Source: Bdellovibrio svalbardensis (GTDB lineage Bacteria; Bdellovibrionota; Bdellovibrionia; Bdellovibrionales; Bdellovibrionaceae). Taken from it: a DNA stretch of 64,000 bases. The stretch covers positions 620,001 through 684,000 of the forward strand of contig NZ_JANRMI010000002.1 of NCBI RefSeq assembly GCF_029531655.1, given 5' to 3'. How positions within the stretch are numbered: position 1 is the first letter of the stretch; each line of letters begins with the position of its first letter. Below, one piece after another: positions 17,367 through 26,289 of the stretch. The notes under the pieces were generated by a model. It made no database searches and was not told the origin of the DNA. It saw only the letters and a program-made list of their open reading frames with translations. The translations under genes were made by a program, and so were the position numbers.

Positions 17367-18323
17367 ATGGGTGCACAAATGACTAACAAAAAAACTGTGA
17401 CAGAATCATCTGGTAAATACGACTTCGTAGGTAAAGTAGGCATCTTCGCAGGGATCTCTATTCTTCTTGTCGTGGCCTCTTTGGCGTTCCTTGCGGTTCG
17501 CGGTATCAGCTACGGTATCGACTTCAAGGGTGGTACTGAATTCCAAGTAAGATTCGATAAAGGTGTTTCAATTGATCAAGTTCGTAGTTCTGTTGATGAA
17601 TTGAAATTGGGTGAAGTGGGCGTTCAATCTTTCGGTGAAGGCGCCAACGAATTCATCATTCGTTTCCAGGGTAAGCAGGGTGCTACTGATAAAGAAACGA
17701 ACGACATCTTGAATACGGATATCTCAAAAATTAAAGACGTTATCACGACTCAATTTGCTTCTCACAATCCTGAGATCCGCAGAGTTGATACCGTGGGACC
17801 TCAAGTTGGTGCGGAGTTGAAGCGTAATGGATTGTTGGCAGTGTTCTATTGCTTGCTTGTGATCTTGATCTACGTGGCAATTCGTTTCGACTTTAAATAC
17901 GCTCCAGGCGCTGTTTTCTGTTTGTTCCATGATGCGGTGATCACTTTGGCGATCTTCGTCTTGGTAGGCAAAGAAGTGAATGTTCCTATTTTGGCGGCGA
18001 TTCTGACTTTGATCGGTTACTCTCTGAACGATACCATCGTTGTGTTTGACCGTATTCGTGAGACAGACTCTCATTACCATGACAAGGGCTACGGATTCAT
18101 TATCAACAAAGCGATCAATGATATGCTTCACCGTACTTTGATTACTTCTGGTACAGTGTTCACATCAGCTTTGTGCTTGTTCTTGTTCTCTGGTGGTACT
18201 GTTGCGGATATCGCTTTTGCGATTTGTATCGGTATCGTATTCGGAACTTACTCGTCAATTTACGTAGCGGCGCCGATCGTGCTTCTGATGGATAAATTGA
18301 CTTCAAAAAAAGTGGCTGCTTAA
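17367..18323 (+). CDS. secF: Protein translocase subunit SecF
   Basis: This 318-residue partner of SecD shows the family signature GISYGIDFKGGTEFQVRF after the first membrane span. The periplasmic part includes RVDTVGPQVGAEL, and the conserved SLNDTIVVFDRIRE sits in the membrane core, with six spans in total. The first ATG is at 17367, one base after the secD stop; a second in-frame ATG at 17379 (MTNKK) is an alternative. A small hairpin (18341-18359) separates it from recJ. Confidence 0.96.
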   Translation: MGAQMTNKKTVTESSGKYDFVGKVGIFAGISILLVVASLAFLAVRGISYGIDFKGGTEFQVRFDKGVSIDQVRSSVDELKLGEVGVQSFGEGANEFIIRFQGKQGATDKETNDILNTDISKIKDVITTQFASHNPEIRRVDTVGPQVGAELKRNGLLAVFYCLLVILIYVAIRFDFKYAPGAVFCLFHDAVITLAIFVLVGKEVNVPILAAILTLIGYSLNDTIVVFDRIRETDSHYHDKGYGFIINKAINDMLHRTLITSGTVFTSALCLFLFSGGTVADIAFAICIGIVFGTYSSIYVAAPIVLLMDKLTSKKVAA

Positions 18324-18340
18324 GCTGCTTTTAAACATTG

Positions 18341-18359
18341 ATTCCCCACTTGGGGGAAT
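18341..18359 (+). other. Hairpin between secF and recJ
   Basis: ATTCCCC (18341-18347) and GGGGAAT (18353-18359) form a 7-bp stem with a 5-base loop, ending 5 bases before the recJ ribosome site. With no T tract following, it is unlikely to be a strong terminator. It could tune recJ translation or protect the upstream mRNA. Confidence 0.45.
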
Positions 18360-18373
18360 GTACCGGAGTATTC

Positions 18374-20116
18374 GTGAATCCATTATGGAAACTGCGTGAA
18401 GCAGAAGCAGTAAGTATGGTTGGGGTGGCAACACCTCCACCAGTTGAGGGGCAGCAATGGCCCCCGCTTATTGGTAAGCTTCTCGCAGCTCGTGGATTCA
18501 CTGAATCTCAGCAAGTCGATAAGCTTCTTTTTCCAAAGCTCGCTGATTTGAAAGATCCTCTTGAACTCAAGGGGATGTCTCAAGCTCTTGAGCGCCTGGG
18601 CCAAGCCTATCTCAATAAAGAAAAAATCTGCATCTATGCTGACTTTGACCTTGATGGAACTTCGGGTCTAGCGCTGTTGAAAACAGGAATGCTGGCTTTG
18701 GGTTTTCCGGAAGTTCAGCATTATCAGCCGAAGCGTTTGTCTGAAGGTTACGGCTTTCATGCGGCAGTGGTTGAAGAATTAAAAGCTCAAGGCGTTAGTG
18801 TTATTATCACGGTCGATGTGGGTATCACGGCTCATGCTGCTGTCGACAAGGCTCGTGAGTTGGGTATTGATGTGATCTTAACGGATCATCATTTGCCTGC
18901 TGAATCTATTCCCAATGCTTATGTCGTTGTAAATCCCAATCAAGGAACTTGCGAATCTGCTTTAGGTTATTTATGCGGAGCCGGTGTTGCCTTCTATTTG
19001 CTTCGTGGGCTTAAAAGATACTTTCAGGATCATCCACAACTACCTAAAAACAATTGGGATTTAAAAGAGGTTCTGGATTACTTCACGATTGGCACTTTGA
19101 CCGATATGGTGCCTTTGGTTGATGACAACCGAGTGTTAGTTAAGCATGGCTTGGTGAAGTTGGCAGAGACCAAAAGAGCCGGACTTCGAGCTTTACTTGA
19201 AGAGTTAGATCTGACTGGTCGACCTCTAACAAGCCAAGATGTGGCGATTCGATTCGCTCCTAAATTGAATGCCTTGTCTCGTATGGAGTCGGGTATTCTT
19301 CCTGTTGATATTTTCCTTTTAGATGATCCAGCCTTGGCTCGCGATATGGTTCGCACTGTGATGAAGAACAATTCAACACGTGTGCAGCTTCAAGGCGATG
19401 CTGAAATAGAAGCTCAAGAAAAACTTAAAGACTGGCCTCATAAGGACTTTGTTTTTGTAGCGTCCAAGAGTTTCCACCGTGGTGTGGTTGGTTTGATTGC
19501 AACTAAGTTGACCCAAGTTTTCAACAAGCCGGCCTTTGTGGGTTCGTTGGGAGATGACGGAATGATCGTGGGAAGTGCCAGACTTCCACAAGGCCAGGAA
19601 GCTTGTCTGGTTCAGGCGATGGGATCTGCGGCTGAGCTTATGAGTCGCTTTGGTGGTCACTCGGCGGCAGCTGGTTTTGAAATTGCTGAAACCAAAGTTC
19701 CGATGTTTATCGATAAGTTAGCGGAACATTTTGAAGAGCTTCGTGAAAAACCGAAGCCTTTGGAAGTGTACTACGATATTGAAGCAAAACTTCCTGAAGT
19801 GAGCTCTGGACTAATGAAGTGGTATGACTTTGTCGGTCCTTTCGGGGCGGGCTTTACAGTTCCGCTTCTTCATTTTAGCAATATCGAAATTCTTTCTAAG
19901 CGTGAGCTCAAAGGTGGTCATCTTCGTTTGAAGCTGGCGGATCCCGAAACTCATGTGTCGATGGAAGCATTGTTATTTACTCCGACTCCTCGGCAGATTG
20001 AAACTCTTCAAGCGGTGCCGGGATTCTATAATATCTTGGGTGAGCTTCAGTGGAATTACTTTGCTGGGCAAAAAACCATTCAAATTCTTATTCGTGATCT
20101 GAAGGCTGCGACATGA
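18374..20116 (+). CDS. recJ: Single-stranded-DNA-specific exonuclease RecJ
   Basis: RecJ is the 5'-3' single-strand exonuclease of recombination and mismatch repair. The DHH phosphoesterase motifs are clear: YADFDLDGTSG, VDVGITA and LTDHHLPAE, with a later NALSRMESG and the DHHA1-type SRFGGHSAAAGFE. The frame is open from a TTG at 18338, but CGGAG with 5 bases before the GTG at 18374 fixes the likely start and gives 580 residues, close to the family norm. Its stop overlaps queC by 4 bp. It is co-transcribed with the Sec and queuosine genes. Confidence 0.94.
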   Translation: MNPLWKLREAEAVSMVGVATPPPVEGQQWPPLIGKLLAARGFTESQQVDKLLFPKLADLKDPLELKGMSQALERLGQAYLNKEKICIYADFDLDGTSGLALLKTGMLALGFPEVQHYQPKRLSEGYGFHAAVVEELKAQGVSVIITVDVGITAHAAVDKARELGIDVILTDHHLPAESIPNAYVVVNPNQGTCESALGYLCGAGVAFYLLRGLKRYFQDHPQLPKNNWDLKEVLDYFTIGTLTDMVPLVDDNRVLVKHGLVKLAETKRAGLRALLEELDLTGRPLTSQDVAIRFAPKLNALSRMESGILPVDIFLLDDPALARDMVRTVMKNNSTRVQLQGDAEIEAQEKLKDWPHKDFVFVASKSFHRGVVGLIATKLTQVFNKPAFVGSLGDDGMIVGSARLPQGQEACLVQAMGSAAELMSRFGGHSAAAGFEIAETKVPMFIDKLAEHFEELREKPKPLEVYYDIEAKLPEVSSGLMKWYDFVGPFGAGFTVPLLHFSNIEILSKRELKGGHLRLKLADPETHVSMEALLFTPTPRQIETLQAVPGFYNILGELQWNYFAGQKTIQILIRDLKAAT

Positions 20117-20808
20117 GAAAATCAAAAAAAGTAGTGGCTCTTCTATCTTCGGGTCTGGACTCGACGGTCAACGTATTTGAAGCGATCAAACATCACCATG
20201 AAGTGGTCTTGGCTTTGACTTTCAATTATGGCCAAAGAGCGGCAGTAAAAGAAATCGAACACTCGGCTAAAATTGCTAAGCATCTGGGGATTCCCCACAA
20301 GGTCATGGACGTGACCTGGTTTAAGGATTTCAATAAGTCTTCTTTGATTGTCGAAGATCAAGCGGTGCCGACAGGCAAAGATGTGGAAATCGATAATCTT
20401 CAAAAATCCGGAGAAACTGCAAAATCGGTCTGGGTTCCTAATCGAAATGGTATTTTTATTAATATCGCCGCGGCCTATGCTGAGGCTTTGGGAGCGGATG
20501 CTGTTATCCCTGGATTTAACGCTGAAGAGGCGGCCACCTTTCCGGATAACTCCCGGGAGTTCTTGGAGCAAGCGACAAAGTCTCTTTGGTATTCAACTGC
20601 AAATCATGTGACTGTGGGCTGTTATACGGCTCACTTAAATAAGCCTGACATTGTTCGTTTGGGGCAGGGCCTGAAGGTTCCTTGGGAATTGATTTGGCCA
20701 TGTTATTTCTCTGGCGAAAAATGGTGCGGGGAGTGTGAGTCTTGTCAAAGAGCGAAGCGCGCGTTTGCTTCGGCAAGCATTAATGTTGGCCATCTCTTTA
20801 AGGGGTAA
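20113..20808 (+). CDS. queC: 7-cyano-7-deazaguanine synthase QueC
   Basis: QueC turns 7-carboxy-7-deazaguanine into preQ0 using ATP and ammonia, upstream of Tgt and QueA in queuosine synthesis. Signatures in the 231 residues are the PP-loop LLSSGLDSTVNVFEA, FNYGQRAAVKEIEHSAKIAK, VPNRNGIFINIAAAYAEALGAD, and the zinc ligands WCGECESCQRAKRAF. The ATG overlaps the recJ stop (ATGA). No queD, queE or queF is in the window, so the rest of the pathway must lie elsewhere or precursors must be imported. Confidence 0.96.
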   Translation: MRKSKKVVALLSSGLDSTVNVFEAIKHHHEVVLALTFNYGQRAAVKEIEHSAKIAKHLGIPHKVMDVTWFKDFNKSSLIVEDQAVPTGKDVEIDNLQKSGETAKSVWVPNRNGIFINIAAAYAEALGADAVIPGFNAEEAATFPDNSREFLEQATKSLWYSTANHVTVGCYTAHLNKPDIVRLGQGLKVPWELIWPCYFSGEKWCGECESCQRAKRAFASASINVGHLFKG

Positions 20809-20810
20809 TC

Positions 20811-21380
20811 GTGGAATCACTTTTTATTGAAAAGAAATTTGCCTATGACGGCAGTCAGCTTCGCTCTTTGTTTGCCTATCTTGAGCATGGCGTTCTGGGC
20901 CCTTCGATCATCTCTTGGCAGGGTGCTTGTGATATTCCGTTTACGCATATGGTGGACGGTGAAGACCTGTTGGCGAAAGCGGTGATTGAAAGCGATGAGA
21001 TGCTTCATTTTATCATTGAAATTTTCGATCGTGATCTTTTCGCAGGGGTTGCTTTGCAAAGAATGTTTGCTTCGATTGCGCGCGATTATTTGCAAAAACA
21101 TGCCGCGGCCGTTTTAAATGGTCAGTCCTTGATGCGTGAAGGTGATGATATTTATTGGAATGATCGCAAGCTCAGTATCAGTATTGCGACCAAGTCCCCA
21201 GTCTCTGTGATGGTTCATTTTGCCATGAACGTGACCAATGAGGGCACTCCGGTAAAAACGCTCAGTTTATCAGACCTAAAGCTAAATCCTGCAAAAGTGG
21301 CCGAAGACCTCATGCATCTATTCAAAACAGAATACCAAGACATCCTCATTGCCACCCAAAAAGTCCGCCCCGTAAACTAG
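20811..21380 (+). CDS. DUF366-like protein in the queuosine operon
   Basis: This 189-residue soluble protein starts at a GTG 2 bp after the queC stop. The N-terminal part (KKFAYDGSQLRSLFAYLE...GPSIISWQGACDIPFTHMVDGEDLLA) fits what I recall of the DUF366 family, though I could not verify it. The mid-region has an AMNVTNEGTPVKTLSL stretch. Membership in the queuosine run suggests a role in 7-deazaguanine metabolism, but no catalytic motif or reaction can be assigned from the sequence. It ends the operon and is followed by a tandem repeat that acts as terminator. Confidence 0.65.
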   Translation: MESLFIEKKFAYDGSQLRSLFAYLEHGVLGPSIISWQGACDIPFTHMVDGEDLLAKAVIESDEMLHFIIEIFDRDLFAGVALQRMFASIARDYLQKHAAAVLNGQSLMREGDDIYWNDRKLSISIATKSPVSVMVHFAMNVTNEGTPVKTLSLSDLKLNPAKVAEDLMHLFKTEYQDILIATQKVRPVN

Positions 21381-21397
21381 TACCCCGATCCCTCGGA

Positions 21398-21445
21398 GGT
21401 ACGCCGAACCCACCAAAGGTGGGTTTGGGTACGCCGTACCTTTTT
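21398..21445 (+). repeat. Tandem GGTACGCCG-ACC repeat with terminator
   Basis: Two near-identical 13-mers, GGTACGCCGAACC (21398-21410) and GGTACGCCGTACC (21428-21440), lie 30 bp apart. The second is a 5-bp stem with 3-base loop followed by TTTTT. Between them is a separate hairpin, AACCCACC-AAA-GGTGGGTT (21407-21425). Related copies are at 24263 and 44493. It ends the queuosine operon. Confidence 0.7.
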
Positions 21446-21469
21446 GAGGCTCGGCGTGTCGATTCCATT

Positions 21470-21907
21470 TTAGTGATGAGCGCTGTGATCTACAGGTTCT
21501 TCATCTGAGTTTTTCTCAAAGGGCTTTAGTGGAATGTTGTATACGGCCTCGTTGCCCACCGCTTTTTCGCGGATAGCCTTAATGACCAGTTGTCCTTTTG
21601 AAGGAAGCTTTTTGCTAGGGGCGCAGTGGAAGTGGTCTCTGCCCATGACTGAGCATTGATAGGGGATTTGTTCTTTCTTTGTTTTAAATACAGCACTGAT
21701 CGAAGAGTCCTTGATCGTGGGATTCTTAAATTGCATATCTAGCAAAAAGATATGAGCACCTTGATTTGAATCTATTTCCAATTCGGTATGGAAGGCTCCT
21801 GGCATTTTGATATGGCCGCCATGAGGTCCCGGCTTTTCCTCGCCATGTGCAACAGCTTTTACGGATGTCAGAAGTAAAAGAACAGATAAAAGATGTCTTA
21901 GTTTCAT
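21470..21907 (-). CDS. His-rich periplasmic protein next to copA
   Basis: About 145 residues with a Sec signal peptide (MKLRHLLSVLLLLTSVKAVAHG). The mature N-terminus is rich in His and Gly (HGEEKPGPHGGHIKMPGAFHTELE) and the C-terminus ends DHSAHH, so a metal-binding role is plausible. The rest is a small beta-rich domain of unknown family. The frame is open from a GTG at 21913, but AGGAG spaced 7 bases before the ATG at 21907 is preferred. It is divergent from a copper-type P-ATPase with a shared 115-bp spacer, which suggests copper handling in the periplasm. Confidence 0.75.
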   Translation of the reverse strand: MKLRHLLSVLLLLTSVKAVAHGEEKPGPHGGHIKMPGAFHTELEIDSNQGAHIFLLDMQFKNPTIKDSSISAVFKTKKEQIPYQCSVMGRDHFHCAPSKKLPSKGQLVIKAIREKAVGNEAVYNIPLKPFEKNSDEEPVDHSAHH

Positions 21908-22022
21908 AGGCACTCCTGGGCGATACGCTTGTTCAATATTAGGAAAGCTCTATTGGGTTTGTGACAAATAAAGAAAAAATATACTTCTTGGGGGGAGATT
22001 ATTTTTTGGAGTATATCCATAA

Positions 22023-24227
22023 ATGAGGTGTTGTATGGAGAATGTCTTGGTAGTGCAAAGTGAAGCGCAAAATACGGATCTTCAGCTTATTGGAATGTCT
22101 TGTGTGAATTGTGCAGCTAAAATTGAGAAGACCTTAAATGCACTGCCGGATGTGAAGGCCCGTGTGAACTTTGCGACGGAACAAGCGCATGTTGAGTTTC
22201 CATCAACTTACACCCCGGAAGGGCTGGTCAAGATCATTCAGGATCTGGGCTATCAGGCTTTTGAGATCAATTCTGAAGTCGACACCCAGGCTGTTAAAGA
22301 AAAAGCTCAGGAAGAATATCGCAAAGACCTTCGTCATTTTATCATTTCCGTACTCTTGACAGCTCCATTTATGGTGGAAATGATCGCGATGTTTACAAGC
22401 AGTCATCACGAGATCATGCCGCGTTGGTTGCAGTTGATGCTAGCAACTCCTGTTCAGTTCTGGATTGGATGGCGTTTCTATCGTGGTTCTTATTTTGCCT
22501 TGCGTGCAAAAAGCGCCAACATGGACGTTCTTATCGCGTTGGGAACCAGCATGGCTTATCTGCTAAGCGCGGTTGTAACTTTGATGAATTGGCATGATCA
22601 ACACGTTTACTTTGAGGCCAGCACCGCGGTTATTACCTTGATTCTGCTGGGCAAGCTGATGGAGTCGCGAGCAAAGGGAAAGACCTCTGAGGCTGTAGAA
22701 AGTTTGATTAAGCTTCAGCCGAAAAAAGCCTTTGTTGAAAGAGATAATCAAATTATCGAAGTTCAAATCGAAGATCTGCAGCTGGGTGATGTTGTCATTG
22801 TTAAAAACGGAGAGGTCATTCCTGTTGATGGAAAAGTCGTCGCCGGCTCGTCGACAGTCGATGAGTCCATGCTGACGGGCGAGAGTTTGCCAGTTGCTAA
22901 GCGTGAAGATGATCATGTTTATGCGGCCACCTTGAATCAAGATGGTTCGTTAAAAGTTAAAGCCACTAGCGTAGGGAGTCGTACTCAACTCGCACAAATC
23001 ATTAAAATAGTCACTGCGGCTCAAGGTTCGAAAGCGCCGATTCAAAGATTGGCGGATCGCATTTCGGGAATCTTTGTGCCAGTGGTGTTGGGTATTAGTT
23101 TGCTGACCTTCTTCTTGACCTGGTTCTTGACCGGAGACCTGCAAGCGTCATTTGTGTCTGCGGTCTCTGTTTTGGTAATCGCATGTCCTTGTGCTTTGGG
23201 TTTGGCAACTCCAACGGCTGTGGTCGTGGGGATTGGTAAGGGCGCTCAAGCGGGTATTCTGTTTCGCGATGCCAAGGCTTTGGAGTTGGCAGAAAAGATT
23301 GATGTCTTGGTCTTGGATAAGACAGGCACCATCACCGAGGGTAAGCCTGTTGTAACCAGCATTCACGCAAGCCAAGGACACTCGCAGGAAGAGATCCTGC
23401 AAATCGCGGCGAGCCTTGAAGATGGCTCTTCTCATCCCCTGGCACATGCCATAGTCGAGGAAGCGAAAAAACGCAGTTTGCGTTCATTGGCAGTTCAAGA
23501 TTTTAAATCCGTGATGGGGTTGGGTGTTGAAGGCCTGGTGAATTCAATTCACTATAAAATTGGCAAAGGTGATTGGAGTGCCAGTGGTGCTTTCCTTGAG
23601 AAAGACCTTCTTGCTAAGCTTGAAAGCAGTGGCAATAGCGTGATGGTATTGGCCAGTGCTGAACGTGTGCTGGGGTATATTGCTGTTGCAGACCGCATTC
23701 GTGAGAGTTCTAAAAAGGCCATTTCTGATATTCAAAGCAAGGGCATTAAAGTCATGATGCTGACCGGAGACAATGAGGGAACCGCCCGTGAAATAGCCAA
23801 ACAAGCCGGAATTCAGGAGTTTAAACACGGAGTAAAGCCCGTCGACAAGGCGAATATCATTGTGACGTTGAAGCGTAAGAAGCAAAGGGTTGCGATGGTG
23901 GGCGACGGCATCAACGACGCTCCGGCATTGGCAATGGCCGACGTGAGCTTTTCGATGTCATCAGGAACTGATATCGCTATTGAAACTGCAGACGTTACTT
24001 TAATGAAGAATGATTTGCAGTCAGTGGCTCATGCCATTTCACTGTCGCAAATAACTTTAAAGAAGATTCGCCAAAATCTTTTCTTCGCATTTATTTATAA
24101 CATTTTGGGGATCCCATTGGCCGCTTTCGGTCTTTTGAATCCAGTTATCGCCGGAGCCGCAATGGCTATGAGCTCCGTCTCCGTCGTCAGCAATTCCCTT
24201 TTGTTGAAACGAAAGAAAGTGGATTAA
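22023..24227 (+). CDS. copA: Copper-type P1B ATPase (CopA)
   Basis: This 734-residue inner-membrane pump exports Cu(I). The N-terminal HMA domain carries the metal site MSCVNC. The membrane part includes the CPC ligand motif in [13 protein letters not shown]. The catalytic core has the phosphorylated Asp in [18 protein letters not shown] in the nucleotide domain, [10 protein letters not shown] and [11 protein letters not shown]. These together make a copper-type P1B pump secure. The first ATG is at 22023; a second in-frame ATG at 22035 has AGGTG 4 bases upstream and is an alternative. It is divergent from a His-rich periplasmic protein. Confidence 0.95.
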   Translation: MRCCMENVLVVQSEAQNTDLQLIGMSCVNCAAKIEKTLNALPDVKARVNFATEQAHVEFPSTYTPEGLVKIIQDLGYQAFEINSEVDTQAVKEKAQEEYRKDLRHFIISVLLTAPFMVEMIAMFTSSHHEIMPRWLQLMLATPVQFWIGWRFYRGSYFALRAKSANMDVLIALGTSMAYLLSAVVTLMNWHDQHVYFEASTAVITLILLGKLMESRAKGKTSEAVESLIKLQPKKAFVERDNQIIEVQIEDLQLGDVVIVKNGEVIPVDGKVVAGSSTVDESMLTGESLPVAKREDDHVYAATLNQDGSLKVKATSVGSRTQLAQIIKIVTAAQGSKAPIQRLADRISGIFVPVVLGISLLTFFLTWFLTGDLQASFVSAVSVLVIACPCALGLATPTAVVVGIGKGAQAGILFRDAKALELAEKIDVLVLDKTGTITEGKPVVTSIHASQGHSQEEILQIAASLEDGSSHPLAHAIVEEAKKRSLRSLAVQDFKSVMGLGVEGLVNSIHYKIGKGDWSASGAFLEKDLLAKLESSGNSVMVLASAERVLGYIAVADRIRESSKKAISDIQSKGIKVMMLTGDNEGTAREIAKQAGIQEFKHGVKPVDKANIIVTLKRKKQRVAMVGDGINDAPALAMADVSFSMSSGTDIAIETADVTLMKNDLQSVAHAISLSQITLKKIRQNLFFAFIYNILGIPLAAFGLLNPVIAGAAMAMSSVSVVSNSLLLKRKKVD

Positions 24228-24256
24228 GCGGGTGCCCAGGTCCCACCGAAGGTGAT

Positions 24257-24295
24257 GACGCAGGTACGGCGTACCTTTTTGAGGCTCACGGCGTC
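24257..24295 (+). repeat. GGTACGGCGTACC repeat with terminator after copA
   Basis: GGTAC-GGC-GTACC (24263-24275) followed by TTTTT is a second copy of the element at 21428. It is enclosed by an outer GACGC (24257) / GCGTC (24291) pair. It lies between the convergent ends of copA and the next gene and probably ends the copA transcript. Confidence 0.7.
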
Positions 24296-24300
24296 GGGAA

Positions 24301-25893
24301 TTACTCTTTTTCCTTTTGTTTAATGAAGGCTTCTCGCAGCCAGAGTCGGATGTGTTTGAGGTAGTGGTCTTTCATGCCAAAGAAGATGAAGTGGTTGTAG
24401 AAGAATTCTTGGCCGCCTGTATCTTCTTCGTGGAAATTAACTGTGCCGATGATTTCCGGGATTTCATTTTCCTCGGGGCGCCACAAGATGAATTCGCGGA
24501 AGGCCCCTGTGCTGATGGCGCGATAGTATTTCATAACCAAGCCGGCTTCAGAAATCTGGGTGATTTCGACAGGATTGGCAACTTTAAGGATTGCATTTTC
24601 CTTGAGGGACGCGATCGTAACTGGGGCTTTGTTTGCCAAGCCACTATGTTCGTTGACGAGTTTCTTTGTGATATAACCCTTATCCAAAGGCGTGAAAAAG
24701 ATGTCTTTGGTCCAAGTCGAAAGTTCGCGAACTTCCTCAAGAGGAACTTTCTTTTTAGAAATTAAAAACAGCGGTGGCAGCTTGAAAGTTTGATTTGCCC
24801 GTTTTGTGCGATCTTCCAAGCCTTTGCAAATTTGTTCCCAGCGCTTTTGTTTCTCGATTTCAAAGATCTCGTAATTGGCGAAAACAAAGTCAAAGCTTGT
24901 CGGTAAGTGTTGGCGATGCTGGGTGTCTTTGTCGTCCAAATCGGAAGCTAACTGGGCAAAGCTATTATAGACGAACACTTCGCTGTTGGAAAATCGATCA
25001 CTCAAGTAAATCTTAAGGTCCAAGGCGATAGAGGTCTCTTCGTCTAGAATGAGGATACGTGCTGGGGCGCTGTGAGTATTTTGGAAGCCTTCGTTTTTGT
25101 GCTCCGTCGCCTGCAGGATATGTTTTCGCACTTGGCTGATTTGTTGGTTGTCGGCCGCAAAGAAATGGAAATCACAAAGATACTCTTTTTCAGAGAGTTG
25201 CTTGCAAGATTTACAAAAGGCATGAACTGATTTTTTGTTTTCAGTTTTAAATGCCTCGGCGTAATACTTGGTTAAAGCACCAATTTCGATTTCATGATTA
25301 TTGATTGTGGTGAAGCCAACTTCTGTCAGTGAGTTTGTGGAAACTTCTTTCAGCATTTCGATTGTCGAATTGATCTTGATCGAAGTTACAGTTGCTGAAC
25401 TGCCAATGGCCTGGTGTCCAAGCAACGCAAACTCGAGATCCTGTTTAAGAATCAATTTGTCAAAAGGCTTGAAGATAACATTGTTAATGATGCGGTCTTC
25501 GGCAAGCTTGATATCAAAATTAGGGCTGTCGAAGGCAGTTAAAATCAATGCGGTGGGCTCTTGCTCTGAGCACATTTTCTTCCGTAAGAAGAAGTCGCGG
25601 GCCCGACGAATAAGCCCCATATTTTGGGTGCCAAGAAACTCATTTTTAGCGATGACCAGCTTCAGTTCATGAGTATTCGTGGGTTCAATAGGATCTAAAT
25701 TGTCTAAGGAGTGTCTTTGTCCGCCATCGGCTAAAGACTTGGGGCCCTCATGGACCGCGATCTTTAGCCATTCGTGAAAATCAGAAAGGTTGGTGAAAAA
25801 GCGAATATGAAGCTTCGGATCTATCATTTTGAGGGTCTCAAAAAGATCCTTCTGGATACGCACGTCATCTTCGAGGACGTAAATGAACTTCAT
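24301..25893 (-). CDS. Protein with two degenerate receiver-like and two PilZ-like segments
   Basis: This 530-residue protein looks like an internally duplicated REC-PilZ unit. Residues 1-160 begin like a receiver (MKFIYVLEDDVRIQKDLFETLK) and end with a receiver-like ILTAFDSP...VIFKPFDK. A segment of about 100 residues follows (IEMLKEVSTNSLTEVGFTTIN...). The second half repeats the layout: RILILDEETSIALDLKIYLS, a phospho-site position occupied by Asn (FVFANYE), FTPLDK, then a C-terminal region with QISEAGLVMKYYR that resembles PilZ. The receivers look unable to be phosphorylated normally. The PilZ segments lack an obvious RxxxR motif, so c-di-GMP binding is uncertain. Confidence 0.6.
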   Translation of the reverse strand: MKFIYVLEDDVRIQKDLFETLKMIDPKLHIRFFTNLSDFHEWLKIAVHEGPKSLADGGQRHSLDNLDPIEPTNTHELKLVIAKNEFLGTQNMGLIRRARDFFLRKKMCSEQEPTALILTAFDSPNFDIKLAEDRIINNVIFKPFDKLILKQDLEFALLGHQAIGSSATVTSIKINSTIEMLKEVSTNSLTEVGFTTINNHEIEIGALTKYYAEAFKTENKKSVHAFCKSCKQLSEKEYLCDFHFFAADNQQISQVRKHILQATEHKNEGFQNTHSAPARILILDEETSIALDLKIYLSDRFSNSEVFVYNSFAQLASDLDDKDTQHRQHLPTSFDFVFANYEIFEIEKQKRWEQICKGLEDRTKRANQTFKLPPLFLISKKKVPLEEVRELSTWTKDIFFTPLDKGYITKKLVNEHSGLANKAPVTIASLKENAILKVANPVEITQISEAGLVMKYYRAISTGAFREFILWRPEENEIPEIIGTVNFHEEDTGGQEFFYNHFIFFGMKDHYLKHIRLWLREAFIKQKEKE

Positions 25894-25941
25894 GTAACCA
25901 TTCTATCTTGAATTGAGACCTAAAGGAAAGGGAAGATATCT

Positions 25942-26289
25942 TTAAGGTGTTCTAAAGATGAAATAAACCGCGCCGACCAGGCACAATCCTGCCCAAAGGA
26001 AATCTAGCTTCAAGGATTGTTTCATATAGAGAACCGAAAACCCCGCGAAGACCACCATCGTGATGACTTCTTGGATGATTTTAAGCTGAGGAAGGGTGTA
26101 TTGGCCGTAGCCGATGCGGTTTGCGGGAACCTGTAGAGCGTACTCAAAGAAAGCAATCCCCCAACTTATAAGGACAGCCACCCACAGCGCTGACTCGCGC
26201 AAGCTTTTAAGATGACCATACCATGCAAAGGTCATGAAGATATTAGAAAGAAAAAGCAAAGCAATGGGCGTCCAGGACGCGTTCATCAT
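25942..26289 (-). CDS. DMT-family small membrane protein (DUF486)
   Basis: This 115-residue inner-membrane protein has four hydrophobic segments and the DUF486 signatures NIFMTFAWYGHLK and WGIAFFEYALQVPANRIGYGQYTLPQLKIIQEV. The family belongs to the drug/metabolite transporter group, but no substrate is known. The ATG overlaps the stop of the Na/Pi cotransporter gene (ATGA), with AGGAG about 8 bases upstream inside that gene, so the two are coupled. The family call is strong, the function open. Confidence 0.88.
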   Translation of the reverse strand: MMNASWTPIALLFLSNIFMTFAWYGHLKSLRESALWVAVLISWGIAFFEYALQVPANRIGYGQYTLPQLKIIQEVITMVVFAGFSVLYMKQSLKLDFLWAGLCLVGAVYFIFRTP

